Shown here one piece after another: positions 1 through 9,859 of a stretch of DNA of 64,000 nucleotides. The notes under the pieces are model-generated. The model ran no database searches. It was given only the letters and a program-made list of their open reading frames with translations, and was not told the origin of the DNA. The position numbers were made by a program, and so were the translations under genes. How positions within the stretch are numbered: position 1 is the stretch's first letter; every line of letters starts with the position of its first letter. Origin of the DNA: Chaetoderma sp. LZ-2023a (taxonomy: Eukaryota; Mollusca; Caudofoveata; Chaetodermatida; Chaetodermatidae); NCBI GenBank assembly GCA_034401795.1, contig CM067365.1, positions 17,413,166-17,477,165 of the forward strand, given 5' to 3'.

Positions 1-3000
1 TAGCAACTCGGATGGCAAGCCATCCACAAGAACGCCTACCTCTTCTAGACCGAATCAGAAGACGATTAATGAGGGGACCGAGATCTGAAACCCTAGCCCG
101 GAGTATGAGGCGAGAAGGTCAGCAGATTCTCAACGAACGTCTCAGTGAGAGGGAGACAGAGGAGAGAGGACAGCGAACAGTATGCTGGACATTCTTCAGA
201 GGGCTAGAAGGAGACATTACAGGTCGGATCATAGAGAAGCTGCGGACTGTTCAGAACGCCTTCTACCTTTGGTGTACCCACACCTATCGAATCCGCCACA
301 TCGAGGATGGTAGGGTAATGCTCTTCCACAAGAATGCTCCAGGAAGTCCCTGGATGAATACACTAGGAGAGACCCAGACTTGAATGGAGGGCAGAGAGCA
401 AGCCCGCCTCGACCCAGACAATATCAATTTGCCCAATACAGCATGTGCCTTCGTCAGATCAATCAACGTTGAGGTAAAGGTTGGCATCGACTGCCAGCCT
501 CTGCTAGGTCTGGCTCCGATGGAGGAAGGGAATGGTGACACACGATACCTACAAAGATAACATGTGCCTCTGGAGATGTCTAGCAGTCCAGCAGGGTGCA
601 AGAGCTGATAGAAGTACAGCTCCTGTACGAGAGCTTGTTAAACAGTTCTATGGCCTGAACAGGCCTGTGGTTGACATACCAAAGACGTCCCTAGACCAGC
701 TGGATAAGGTAGAGTTATTTGCGAAGACAGGGATTCGTGTTTATGAGCCCACTGAAGAGGGTAGCTGGCATCTGACCAGGAAACCTGCACACTATCCGAC
801 AATCATACCAATATGAGTGTACGACCACCATGCCTTCTTCATTAAGGACATCTCCAAGCTGGCCCAGACTTTCAGCTGTGGGCACTGTCAACAGTAGTTC
901 ACCAAAGCATGTAGTCTCCTTCGCCATGCTGACCACTGTACAGGCGGAAAACGACCATCGATTGCCCTGGGGAGAAGGTAGTAGCACCGCAGTCCCCATA
1001 CGATAAGGCCTTCTATCCATACCAACCGGCGAGTTCCGTGGCTACTCGTTGGATTGAATATGAGTCGAGAAACCGTGGAATTCATAAACACCACGCAAAG
1101 TGTGGTCATGGTGGTGAGCGTTGGATCGAGGGGCCTCCCATAGATGGCTATGATCCGACAACCGACACAGTATACCAGTTTCATGGCTGTCACTGGCATG
1201 GATATTCACAACACCAGCGAGGTGAGGATGCTGATCAAAGATATCGCAAGACGGTCGAGAGAGATGAGAAACTGAGAGCACCAACCCTACAGAGAGTCTC
1301 ACGATCGAGAGTGCCCACATACCAATCTCAGTGTCAGTCGGCTGCTCCTTAGACGGTAGCGCGAGCTCGCCAATTCACCTCTGCAATGTTAACTCCAAAG
1401 TGCTGATCTCAGAGTTCATGCAGGAGATCCAACTACGAGCCTCCACAATCCGTGCAAGGGTTTGGTCACAGTATCTAGCCGCAGATTTGGACAAGTTACC
1501 AAAACGACAGCAGCGACTTATCAATGAGTGGTGTGATCAGGTGCCTGTGCTTGGGTTCAACTCTGGGCGGTACGACCTGAACCTCATCAAGATGTACTTC
1601 GTGGATGAACTTACAACTTCGTTCCATGCTACGGTGAAAGTCACCAAGAAGGCTAGGCAGACAATGTTCCTCATTACGCCTGAACTGAGGTTTCTCGATG
1701 TAATCAACTACCTCGGCCCAGGGGTTTCTTATGAGAAATGGATCAAAGCCTACGGTTGTACACAACAGAAGAGCTGGTTACTGAATGGTTCGACTCACCT
1801 GAGAAGCTTGGGTATCCTGGACTACCTGAGTATCCTGCGTGGTGGTCCAAGCTCAAAGAGGGTTCTTGAGTTGTCAGAATGGAAAGCTTGTAAGCAGACC
1901 TTCAAAGATCTGGGGATGAAGACGTTTGCTGACTGGTTGCGATATTAAAACAACTTGGATGCTAGCCCGTTCATTGAAGCCTTAGGGAAGATGCGAGAAT
2001 TCTACACAGAACGAAGTATAGGCATTCTGAAGGATGTGGTGTCACTTCCTGGTGTATCGCTTCAGTACTTACTTCGTGGTACTGCTACACATGAGCCGGA
2101 TATTAGCCTTTACTCTCCAGGCAAGGAAGCTTACAAGATGTTAAAGGGTACTGTTGTTGGTGTTCCGAGCATTGTGTTCACGAGATATCACAAGGCTGGG
2201 GTTACCCGAATTCGCCAAGGTAAGCGAGTATGTCAACGTCTCCTTGGTGATGATGCAAATGCTCTGTATTTGTCAACCATGGCCCAAGCAATGCCTTGTG
2301 GTAAAGAAACTGTACGATTCTGGGGTGGGTGTGTAAGCAGTGATATTGAATGCTTTAAGCAGGATCTGCTAGCGGATTGTTGATTCGGGTTTGCTGAGGT
2401 CGACATTGAGGTATTTAATGTGTTATGGCCAAAGTTCGAGGAGATGTCTCCCATCTTCTATAATCGTGAGATCCCAGAAGAGGCTATACCTTCAGAGATG
2501 CTTGCATACCTTGATGAAACAGGTCGAAAAAAGTCTACAACTAGCAAGCTCGTTGGTGCACTCTCTGATAAAAAGAGGGTATTGTATGCACCAACTCTCA
2601 AGTGGTACCTTGCCCATGGGTTAGAGATTACTGTTATCTATCGCACTATAGACTACACCTCACAGAAACCTTTTGAATTGTTTGTAGACTCTGTTACTGA
2701 GGCACGTCGTACCGGGGATGTTGACAAAAGTAAAGCCTTTTTGGCCGATCTCTTCAAACTCCTCGGCAACAGTGCATATGGGAAGCTGATCGAGGCATTA
2801 GAACGTCATACCAACACGAGCTTCACTAAGGATGAACGAGCAGTAGACAGAGCATAGCGTAGCGCATGGCTCGAGGATATAGAGGAGATCGGGGATTCCT
2901 ACGAATTGCAGAGCCATAAGGCTAAAATCACCATTCGTCGCCCCTTCCAGGGAGGTATAGCAGTATACGAGCTGGCGAAACTGCGAATGCTGGAGTTCTA

Positions 3001-3559
3001 CTATGAATTCCTCGACTGCTACCTAGCTCGTGACAGCTTCGAGTACCTGCAGATTGACACCGATTCTGCCTATATCACCATAGCAGGCTCCAACCGCGAT
3101 GAGGTGATACGCCCAGAGATGCGAACGGAGTATGAGGCCTGCAAACGGGACTGGTTGGCATAGGACAAATGGTCTAACTGCACTCCGGGATTGTTCAAGC
3201 TCGAGTTCGAAGGCACTCATTATATTGCTCTATGCTCCAAGTGCTACTACGTGGAGAATACAGACTGCTGGAACAGCAACTTGCAAGTGAAATGCTCGAC
3301 CAAGGGAATGTCTAAACGACAGAATAACATCTCCTGGCAGAGGTTCAACAGTGCCCTCCATAGTGTAGTGGACAGAGCCACCAATCGATGCCTACGCATG
3401 CGCAACCAGGGTATGGTGACGTATGCACAGGAAATACTCGGACTCTCTGCTTACTACGATAAGAGATATGTGCTACCAGATGATGTCCACACCGAGTCCA
3501 TCGAGTATCATGTTAGCACACTAGGGGGTGGTAGCTGTGTGTCTTCAGGGACTAGCTGA
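1..3559 (+). pseudogene. PolB: Polinton protein-primed DNA polymerase B, copy L (5' cut by window, broken)
   Basis: This is the family B replicative polymerase of the element. Frames at 12-383, 532-816, 1038-1352, 1331-1948, 1955-2383, 2420-2857, 2906-3163 and 3191-3559 align in order with the mirror copy at 17929-21729. Visible motifs are an exonuclease-like FNSGRYDLN near 1555, DANALY near 2255, KLLGNSAYGK near 2757-2785 and IDTDSAY near 3052. In-frame stops (for example near 1946, 2381 and 2855) and frameshifts make it non-functional. It keeps a segment of about 35 residues between the NSxYG and DTDS motifs that the right copy has lost. The stop used by the right copy is mutated to a sense codon here, so the frame runs over the integrase 3' end. 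Confidence 0.85.
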
Positions 3560-4470
3560 AGCTCTTCTATGACAAATGGTCGCCTCGGCACTCCGTGCTG
3601 GCATGCCAGGTAGTGGAGTGTAGGCCACCCCTCCGCCTCCACATACCTGTCAAGCCTGTGAACATCTATCGACCAGTTGGGATCTGTTGCATGCCGTCGA
3701 CCCGCTTCCAGCTCACCAGGCTCATACAGGTACCGAACCAGAGCATCAGGGGTAAACACTCCTCTCCCTTGTTCGCTCCTCTAGAGCTATGACTAGCAGA
3801 GTGTCTGATAGCCTCTACCGGCTTCTTCCCGATTAGCCTAGTAACCTCGGCATTGGTCGCTCCACCACAGCGGGCCGCCCTCTCACCCATACTCTAGAAC
3901 GTTCACTCAGCGCGACCATTTCCTGGGCATATTGGTGTAGGCACAGTGTCCGATTCCACCGCGCAACGATAGCCTGGGTACGGTAATGCCCTACCTCGCC
4001 TCGCCTAACTGCTACACCGTGTTTCCACATGAGGGCTGCAGTCCCCCCTCTGAAGTCCTTACCCTCATCCACCTGCAACAATTTTCTGAAGCCTCGTAGA
4101 CACCCTGGAATGCCTGGGCCACCTGTCCAGCTGCCTTGTCTGTGAGCGATACTGTCACCTTGTACCTGCTGGCGACATCGATGATGGTGAGGGCATACTT
4201 GTAGGTCCTACGACTAACTGAGTCATGTGGAAGGAATAGAATATCTGCCTGGTGAACTCTGTTCGGGACAGTTTCCTCGAAATGGGCATGCCTGATGTGT
4301 CGTGGACGAGGTCTGTATATCTGCCACATCGGCTGGCAGCTGAGCCACTGGCTAACTGTCTCCAATGTGAAGTTGTGACCTTTGCGACGTGCAGCCTCGA
4401 GTACTTGATGGGGGCTCACGGTAATATCCACCAGGCTGATAGTAGAGTTCCTCAAGAAAGATGGAACTCC
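3508..4470 (-). pseudogene. INT: Polinton retroviral-type integrase, copy L (frameshifted)
   Basis: This is the rve-fold integrase that inserts the element. From the start at right it shows a helical N-terminal part (FLEELYYQPGG), then the core with the first Asp in HQADILFLPHD (near 4245) and the second in IIDVASRY (near 4180). The third acidic position reads as Ala where the right copy has AIIEH (near 3970), so the catalytic Glu is lost. The C-terminal domain (3508-3759) has PGELE and GRR followed by an aromatic SH3/chromo-like stretch ending in ELQLVPEDTQ, typical of Polinton integrases. At least three frame changes separate these parts, including a single-base insertion near 4410. It converges on the polymerase gene. 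Confidence 0.82.
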
Positions 4471-4786
4471 CGGATTTCATCACTGATGTCAACTCCCGTC
4501 CTGTCACGCATGGCCTGGGTGATTTTATCACTGACGCCACTCCCATCCTGTCACACATGGCCTGGGTGATTTTATCACTGACGTCCACTCCCGTCCTGTT
4601 ACGCACGGCCTGGGCAAACTCTAAACAGATGAACAGACGTCCGTCATTCATTCGACTATCACTGAAAACTTCCTCAAACACCTCCATACACCGGCATCTA
4701 GTCTCTTCTGGATCCTCACTGAACGGTAGTTTATCGACCAACCCTCGGAAGTTAAGGGACTTGACCAGGTCGTACAGAGATGCCAT
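4452..4786 (-). CDS. Small Polinton ORF with internal 47/48-bp repeats, copy L
   Basis: I do not recognise a family. It begins MASLYDLVKSLNF and has a charged, probably helical body with a CRC triplet. It then runs into about three tandem 47/48-bp repeats (about 4480-4620) encoding variants of DRTGVDVSDKI. Its equivalent at 16662-16955 has the same start and two to three repeats. The 3' end overlaps the integrase N-terminus in another frame. One repeat is a base short and throws this copy out of frame. A 29-bp tandem duplication (4772-4829) copies the start codon and its TATATAAGG leader, leaving an extra upstream ATG with an eight-codon reading frame. It could be an N-terminal integrase extension, but the overlapping frames argue against that. 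Confidence 0.5.
4480..4620 (-). repeat. Coding tandem repeat, three units of about 47-48 bp
   Basis: Three near-identical units read GCCTGGGTGATTTTATCACT and continue into CTCCCGTCCTGTCACGCA-type sequence. The unit is repeated in the mirror gene near 16830-16930 with different copy number and small length differences. The repeat lies in the 3' part of the small ORF and over the presumed integrase start, so copy number changes the frame. Confidence 0.8.
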
Positions 4787-4817
4787 CCTTATATAGGGTC
4801 GTACAGAGATGCCATCC

Positions 4818-5237
4818 TTATATAGTATGGCTTAAATGTTTAGTGAGTGCTAATGCAACATACGGTAGCCAAGGGCCTGCGACTCCGAAGAACGTACCTA
4901 CTCCCGAGGCGATGGCTAGTATGGCTTCAGAAAACTTCTCCACCCCATGGAGAGCATTGTTGGCGATCTTGCGGACCATCTCGCCAGCCTTCATTGTTAA
5001 CAGAGTGATCAGAGCCCCAACTGCTGCAAGCAGACCAATAGAACCTTTTACGTAAGTGCGATAGATTCCTTTCGCTCTGTGTACTAGTTTGCGGGACTCA
5101 GGCTCTACATCATCATACTCAGCTGCGGTCTCCGCTACATCGTAGTCGTCTGCATCATCCTCCCCATCATAGTCCTCCTCATAGTCCTCATCATCTATAT
5201 CCTCGACTGGATCTTTATAAGCCTCTGGTTCATACAT
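4818..5237 (-). CDS. Acidic-tail membrane protein of Polinton, copy L (139 aa, open)
   Basis: This is an intact 139-codon frame. Residues 1-55 are strongly acidic with repeated DDEDYEEDYDGED-like runs. Residues 60-75 are basic, and two hydrophobic segments follow (about 78-95 and 108-135, with Gly/Ala-rich ASGVGTFFGVAGPWLPYVA). The layout suggests a virion-associated membrane-active protein, by analogy with minor proteins of other DJR viruses, but I see no family signature. It diverges from the coiled-coil gene at 5299 across 61 bp. The right copy (16234-16659) has a stop and a frameshift in the middle, so this one is the better preserved. Confidence 0.6.
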   Translation of the reverse strand: MYEPEAYKDPVEDIDDEDYEEDYDGEDDADDYDVAETAAEYDDVEPESRKLVHRAKGIYRTYVKGSIGLLAAVGALITLLTMKAGEMVRKIANNALHGVEKFSEAILAIASGVGTFFGVAGPWLPYVALALTKHLSHTI

Positions 5238-5298
5238 CGTTCTGGGGATCCGTCACTGAGGGACAGCTATATAGTAGCTTTAAACTGTAGTCTATAGC
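5238..5298. promoter_or_regulatory. Divergent intergenic spacer with TATA-like sequence
   Basis: These 61 bp separate two divergent Polinton genes. They contain GCTATATAGTAGC at about 5266-5278 and CTATAGC directly before the ATG at 5299. The mirror spacer near 16200-16233 keeps CTATAGTC. A shared bidirectional promoter is inferred from position only. Confidence 0.35.
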
Positions 5299-5701
5299 AT
5301 GGCATCGGCAATCTTGAATGCGGGCGTGTTTGCCTTAGTGAACTGGGGACTCAGCTTCGCCGACAAGAAGGCAGCAGAGGTCGAGCGTGAGGACCCTAAC
5401 CAGGAGATGGAGAAGCTGTCTAAGGAGAAGTTTGAGTACATCAAAGGCCTCGAGCATATGCGCCAGAGGAAGGCACGCCGACGCCAACTCCGAGCTCAGG
5501 CCAACAAGAGCCTCAAAGAGGCAGATGAGAGTCTCGATGAGTACTACAAGGCTGCAAAAATAGCTGAGCCTATACGAGGCTGTATCTGAGCCAACGCTCG
5601 ACTATGAAGCATAGACATGTCAGAAGACAGCAGAGCTTATAGTAGTGGTGGCAGCTGCAACGGTGACGACAGGAGTCATGCTCTACGCATGCTCAAGCTG
5701 A
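5299..5701 (+). pseudogene. Coiled-coil protein with C-terminal membrane anchor, copy L
   Basis: The frame starts MASAILNAGVFALVNWGLSF, so it has a hydrophobic N-terminal segment. A Lys/Glu/Arg-rich helical region (residues about 27-90) with a basic RQRKARRRQLRAQ stretch follows. After residue 96 a short duplicated segment and stop interrupt it. The same frame then continues through AELIVVVAAATVTTG, a membrane segment, to a stop at 5699-5701. The right copy (15842-16196) keeps the overall layout but lost its ATG. The 3' end overlaps the penton candidate's 3' end by about 19 bp. The family is unknown. It could be a scaffold or minor virion protein. Confidence 0.55.
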
Positions 5702-6926
5702 CTACCTGATGTGTTCGACACACATACCTTAGCATAGCCAAAGTAAAGTACCGTCACACCTAATGAGTGAGTCCCAGATATGAGGTTTCCGATGTTGAAG
5801 CTGAGCCTGTTGCCCTGATTAGGTGGGATGTCCCTGCCCCCGAGGTGGTGACGGCCCTTGAGTGCCGACTCGAGATCGTCGCTTCCACTGGTTAGGCGCA
5901 GAAGTGCACATGACTTAGTTTTCTGTCTGTAGAGTTGGCAATCAGTCAGCTCGCGCACCTCGCCAAGAACATTGGTCCCAGCAACCACAAGCTTGAAGTC
6001 GTCTAGCATATCCACCTGCTGGATGGCTCCTCCCTTCTGAACCAGGACTGCAACAGCGACACAGTCCGATGTACCACAATGCAATGTCAGCTCTACCCAC
6101 ATTGGTTAGCTGTGGCTTGGACCTGCTGGTGTTCTCGCTCCACATGCATGATCCGCTGTTTGGAACCCGTTTGCCACAGCTCCTGGTCATTCCCGTCATA
6201 CCGGACATGAAGTCTTCGAGCATTCATCGTCGCATCTGCGAGCTGCTCAGTCTACACCCGGAGGAACAGTCTATCCTGCATGGCAGCTGGATTCACGTGT
6301 GTGTTCTCGAGGACGGTTAAGGGTGGAACTGCCATGGGCTTCTCGACACCTGCTAATAGTTCGAATTCCGTGAACCCCTCATTTCATCCCATGGCGTAGT
6401 ACCCCGTTCCCTTCGAATAGAAGGTTTGGCCGCGAGTCAGCGGACCTAGGACTCGGTACTCATCGTTCACATATGTGGTGTCCATGGTGCTGTTGCTCTG
6501 CACGATCTCCGACCTGTTCAGAACGTGCGGGAGCTCTACAGTCTGTTCTATTGTGCTCGGAATCTTGAACTCGAGTGTCATGCTCTTGATCTCGTGGATC
6601 TGTGCCGAGATTGCAAAGTCAATGTACTTCCCAGCAGCGTCCAATGGGTTCTCATCGTGTATACTGGGTCGAATGACCATCAGGCAGTCCTTCCGTGGAT
6701 CAGTGCAGTGTGATGTCGCGGGTTCAATGGCCCCATCTGGATGTTGCACATACTGCAGCATGTTTAAGGTCTGGGTATATAGAGGGGTTAAACGTCTGCC
6801 ATGTTTGGTAAAGTTCTCCAGCAGATTGTCTATAGGCAGCAGGACAGGTTGGCATGACAGCCACGGCGTGCACTGTCCCACTGTGACAGGATCCGAGGAC
6901 TGCTTCGTGACATCAACATTATCCAC
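5683..6926 (-). pseudogene. Penton/minor capsid candidate of Polinton, copy L
   Basis: This gene of roughly 415 codons lies in two main frames (6926-6384 and 6102-5683) with stops between. Near the start it reads VTVGQCTPWL and DNLLENFTKHGR. Later parts are beta-rich with polar turns (FAISAQIHEIKSMTLEFKI, VELTLHCG, GTHSLGVTVLYFG), as expected for a jelly-roll capsid protein. Polintons carry a single-jelly-roll penton as well as a DJR major capsid. I assign this gene to that slot by position, length and composition, not by a diagnostic motif. Its equivalent is at about 14600-15860. The true start is unclear because no ATG precedes the conserved part in frame. Confidence 0.5.
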
Positions 6927-6974
6927 GATCGAGCCAAGGTCACACCTACATCTGATGCGGGGATACTGGCCACC

Positions 6975-7619
6975 ATGGAGGAAAGCGCGCCAGCTCGTAG
7001 TACAAAAGAACTCCTGACTCGGATACTCTACCAGAAGTTTGACAGCACCCAGGGCAGAACACCCGTTGCCCCAACTAACAGTCCTGTTATTCTAGCTCTC
7101 CAAAAGGCGAGGGTCGACCCCAAAGATCTACTAACGGTCGGGAAGTGGGCTGCCGTATTTAGCCTCCATAGTCAGGAAGAGCGTGATATGCTGGATAGCC
7201 TCCAGTCTGGAGCAAATAACTACTTCAGGGAGGAGCTCAGTGTCGCTTTAGTGGAGGGCCATGACACCAGTCATGTAGAAGGTACTCAGGAGGGGTTCAC
7301 TGTTGGCTGCAAGGAGGCTGTTGAGCACATCTTCAATGAAGAAGGGCGCAGGAGATTGGCCAGTGATCTGGCAGCATTTCTGGAATTCCCAGATAACTAC
7401 CAGGACCACCTCATCAAATCTGCTCGCAAGTCAGATGCTCGTCGCGCATGTACAAACTGGATCTTCCTTGAGCAGTTCCAGAAGAAGAGAGCCCTAGACT
7501 CTGATCCTCAGTGGGTAGAGTTTAAGTGACAGGCTTCTGACGAAGTTCCTCAAGCTTCTGACGAAGTAGCGGAGACCGCGGACGAAGTAGCAGAGACCAC
7601 CCAGCCTTCTGATGAATAA
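6975..7619 (+). pseudogene. 184-codon Polinton protein plus acidic repeat tail, copy L
   Basis: The ATG at 6975 sits in GCCACCATGG, a strong Kozak context. The frame of 184 codons encodes a soluble, helical protein (ELLTRILYQKFD, VGKWAAVFSLHSQEERDML, CKEAVEHIFNEEGRRRL) with no recognised domain. After an in-frame TGA at about 7528 the same frame continues for 29 more codons of SDEV/ADEV repeats to TAA at 7617. The mirror gene (13879-14571) reads into a similar SDE-rich tail, so the tail is part of the original protein and the TGA is a lesion. It converges on the ATPase with a gap of about 28 bp. Confidence 0.6.
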
Positions 7620-7647
7620 AAATGGTTGCAGCAGCTGCGACAATCTG

Positions 7648-8279
7648 TCAGCGATGACGCGTAGAGCAGGCTAGATTCCTGGCTGGATTCAGCTTGTAGG
7701 TGAAGGTCTGCACGTTTTCCAGAGATGGCTTGAAGTGTGACAGCTCACCTGTCTCCTTGTTGCTGAAGATCAAGCGGTACAGCTCAACTGCCCTCTGTAC
7801 ACCTGCGATAAAGTCCCCTTTGGTCTCCTTGAGGGTTAGGCTGCCGTATATGGTCTCGAACAGAGCACGTCCACACTTGGAGCTGAAGTATAGCAACTGG
7901 GCCTTGTGGTGGATGCCTGGTGAGATCTCGCGGGTGTACTTCTGAAAGAGGATGAAGACAGTTATCTTTGTGTGCTGGATGCACCTGGTGATGTTGCCCA
8001 GGTAGGCGACTGTCTTCTGGTCCATTGCAGGGTCATCGATAACTAGAACAAGTGGTTCTGTCAGTTGTGCTGCCAGCAGCTTCTCCACCAGTGCTTGCAG
8101 GTTCTGCGTCTTGGTGATTGGCCAATTGTACCATTGATCATTACTGTTAACCGCCTCAGCGGCGGAGTCAGACACCAGAAGGATGTATTGAGAGTGTAGA
8201 TGTTTGGCCAGGAGAGCCCACAGAAAGATGTTTTCCCGTGTCCTGCAGGGGCAATGATCAGCCTACTGTCGAATGGCAC
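7648..8279 (-). pseudogene. ATP: FtsK/HerA (A32-like) packaging ATPase, copy L (frameshifted)
   Basis: This is the predicted genome-packaging ATPase. It starts MPFDSRLIIAPAGHGKTSF with a clean Walker A (GHGKT). After a frameshift near 8180 the rest is open for 175 codons. That part includes Walker B LVLVIDDPAM and a C-terminal region with VFILFQKYTREISPG and CGRALFETIYGSL. The total of about 205 residues suits the short Polinton ATPases. The start overlaps the 95-residue gene by about 17 bp, suggesting linked expression. Both nucleotide-binding motifs look intact here, whereas both are damaged in the right copy. Confidence 0.82.
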
Positions 8280-8545
8280 AGATTTGCATGTGGAGGATGG
8301 TTAGCACTTGGCCAGCGGTAGCCTCGTCTATATCTGGGAGACTAAACGGCAGTACTTCCTGCACCAGCTCTTTCACCTGCAGAATGGGGAATCCTGCACC
8401 TCCGGCGGATACGAAGGATGCGATGGAGGCATCAAGCATGAGATCCCAGCAGCAGCTGAGAAGATAGCGTAGAGGGCCTGTGTCAGTACCCACAGTGTCT
8501 AGTACATCCAGTATCTGTATGATACATGCACAGCCACGGCTATCC
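8263..8545 (-). CDS. 95-residue Polinton protein upstream of ATPase, copy L
   Basis: The frame overlaps the ATPase start and is open to a stop at 8263. By comparison with the right copy (12855, MASRACIIHILDVLD) the start should lie near 8545, but here that codon is GTG. The body contains LRYLLSCCWDLMLDASIASF and a C-terminal helix LPDIDEATAGQVLTIL. The fold looks small and helical with no recognised family. The tight overlap with the ATPase suggests a packaging or assembly partner, which is inference only. Confidence 0.5.
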
Positions 8546-8589
8546 TGTGGGCTTATGCGCATACTAAATAACCCTGTCTTCTTCACCTC

Positions 8590-8847
8590 TGGTCTTAACA
8601 AGGTCCTGTGCATATGACTCCAGCCTCATCGACTCCGAGCATTCCTCGAATCGTCGCCCTCTTCTTGATGCCAAACCCCTTGTATACAGTCTTGGCCTTG
8701 TTAATGGCCAATTGTCCTACCGTATCAGTGATCCCAATGAGATCTCGGGCTGGGATAGTACCTCGGATCTCCCGCGGGTCTCTCTTCTCATCGAAGTCTA
8801 GGATGGAGAAAGGGGCAACAGTGTCCTTTGAACCGCAGGAGTCTTGA
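8590..8847 (-). pseudogene. 220-residue Polinton protein, copy L (both ends damaged)
   Basis: The frame encodes VAPFSILDFDEK, IRGTIPARDLIGITDTVGQ and a partial C-terminus, matching the right copy's gene at 12091-12852. The N-terminal half is missing because L ends at the junction near 8847. Two internal deletions (about 20 and 125 bp) remove most of the C-terminus that the right copy retains (VGTIRLSHFTVDG). The function is unknown. Confidence 0.6.
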
Positions 8848-9179
8848 CAGATGACGAAGAGCTAGATGTCTTCACAGACGAGGATGAGCCCGGTGGCTTC
8901 TCAGACGAGGATGATCCAGATGTCATACAGTGGAAAGAGGAGATGGCGCAGAAGTGTAAGACCAAGAAAACCATCCAGCGGCGGACCTACTATCTTGGTG
9001 ATAAGGTGAAGTTCCAGATGTCACGTCTCAGAAAGCTACTGGTACCAGACATAGTGCTGGATGACCACTGTCTAAGAGATGTCTGTCTCGAAACCAGAAA
9101 TCTGGCATGGTTCGCCAGGCTCTCCAAAATGAACCCTTCTATGACTCATGAGCAGATTCTGCAGGTGATGCAGGTTTAA
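8844..9179 (+). pseudogene. Acidic/basic small Polinton protein, N-terminus cut at junction
   Basis: The 111-codon frame starts TDDEELDVFTDEDEP right at the L/R junction, so the apparent ATG is fortuitous. An acidic repeat region is followed by a basic stretch (KCKTKKTIQRR) and DKVKFQMSRLRKLLVPDIV. It ends SMTHEQILQVMQV. The fragment at 28168-28743 carries a longer version with about 87 more N-terminal residues, showing that roughly half the gene is missing here. No family is recognised. Confidence 0.6.
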
Positions 9180-9193
9180 TCTCCAGGTATACT

Positions 9194-9820
9194 ATGGCAA
9201 AATCAGAGTGGCGGAAGCAACGAGAACTATACCCCTCCCTGACGAATGATGAGGGCGATACTATCCACGGCTGGCGACTCCAGCAGATAGATACCATCAG
9301 ACAGAATCTCGTCCATGAGACAGAAAAGTACAGCAGAACGCACAGGTGATATAAGACAGCCTACAACGTCCTCGCGCGTACAACCACTGCTGTGGGTGTG
9401 ATTGGAGCCAGTGCTGGGGTGGTAGCTGTGGCCACTCTCACTACAGGGGTGGGGGCCATCGTCGCCATCCCGCTGGGTGGCGTGACACTAGCCGCTACTG
9501 TCTTGGCGACGGGCTTGGGGGTGGGGTGGCGGCAGATCATAAGGAGGCTGGAGAAGCATGCTAAGTATGTGGCACTGGCACAGAGTATGCTACGGACTAT
9601 CGACGAGTCTGTCAGCAAAGCTCTCGAGGATGGCCAGGTCACCGATGAAGAGTACCACCATATATTGAAGGTCCAAGCCCTGTACCGCACGGAGAAACCT
9701 AAAGTGCGACAGCAATACCTCAAAGGCTCCAGCGGGCGGGTTGATATGGGGGAGCTAAAAAACGAGATGTTAGGGCGAGGTCGCCTCGCTGGTCTCTGGA
9801 GTCGAGACGACTACAAATAG
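9194..9820 (+). pseudogene. Gly/Ala/Val-rich membrane protein of Polinton (one nonsense codon)
   Basis: The ATG at 9194 lies in GGTATACTATGG. The 208-codon frame has one in-frame TGA at 9347-9349. Residues 1-60 are polar and helical. About 62-110 form a long hydrophobic Gly/Ala/Val segment (VAVATLTTGVGAIVAIPLGG), enough for two membrane passes. The remainder is a charged helix ending SRDDYK. A second copy is at 27754-28152. The family is common in Polintons by my recollection, but its role is undetermined. A virion-internal membrane or penetration protein is one possibility. Confidence 0.6.
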
Positions 9821-9859
9821 TGTGCTGCCTGTAAGGTAGCTTTAAGAACACCATTATAG

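Larger units (their letters stand above)
1..8847 (+). mobile_element. Polinton/Maverick copy L (left-truncated by window, decayed)
   Basis: This stretch carries, in order, polymerase B (+), integrase (-), a small ORF (-), an acidic membrane protein (-), a coiled-coil protein (+), a penton candidate (-), a 184-codon protein (+), the packaging ATPase (-), a 95-residue protein (-) and a cut 220-residue protein (-). The same ten genes recur in mirror order at 12.1-21.7 kb. The first base falls inside the polymerase N-terminus, so the true terminus should lie a few hundred bases left of the window. Homology to the mirror copy stops near 8847. Every large frame is broken by stops, indels or internal duplications, so this is a dead copy. 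PolB, integrase and DJR capsid plus A32-like ATPase together define Polintons. Confidence 0.88.

Noticed and set aside
6475..7017. 180-codon plus-strand frame opposite the penton candidate
   Set aside because: The conserved frame between the two mirrored copies is the opposite strand. This is its shadow.
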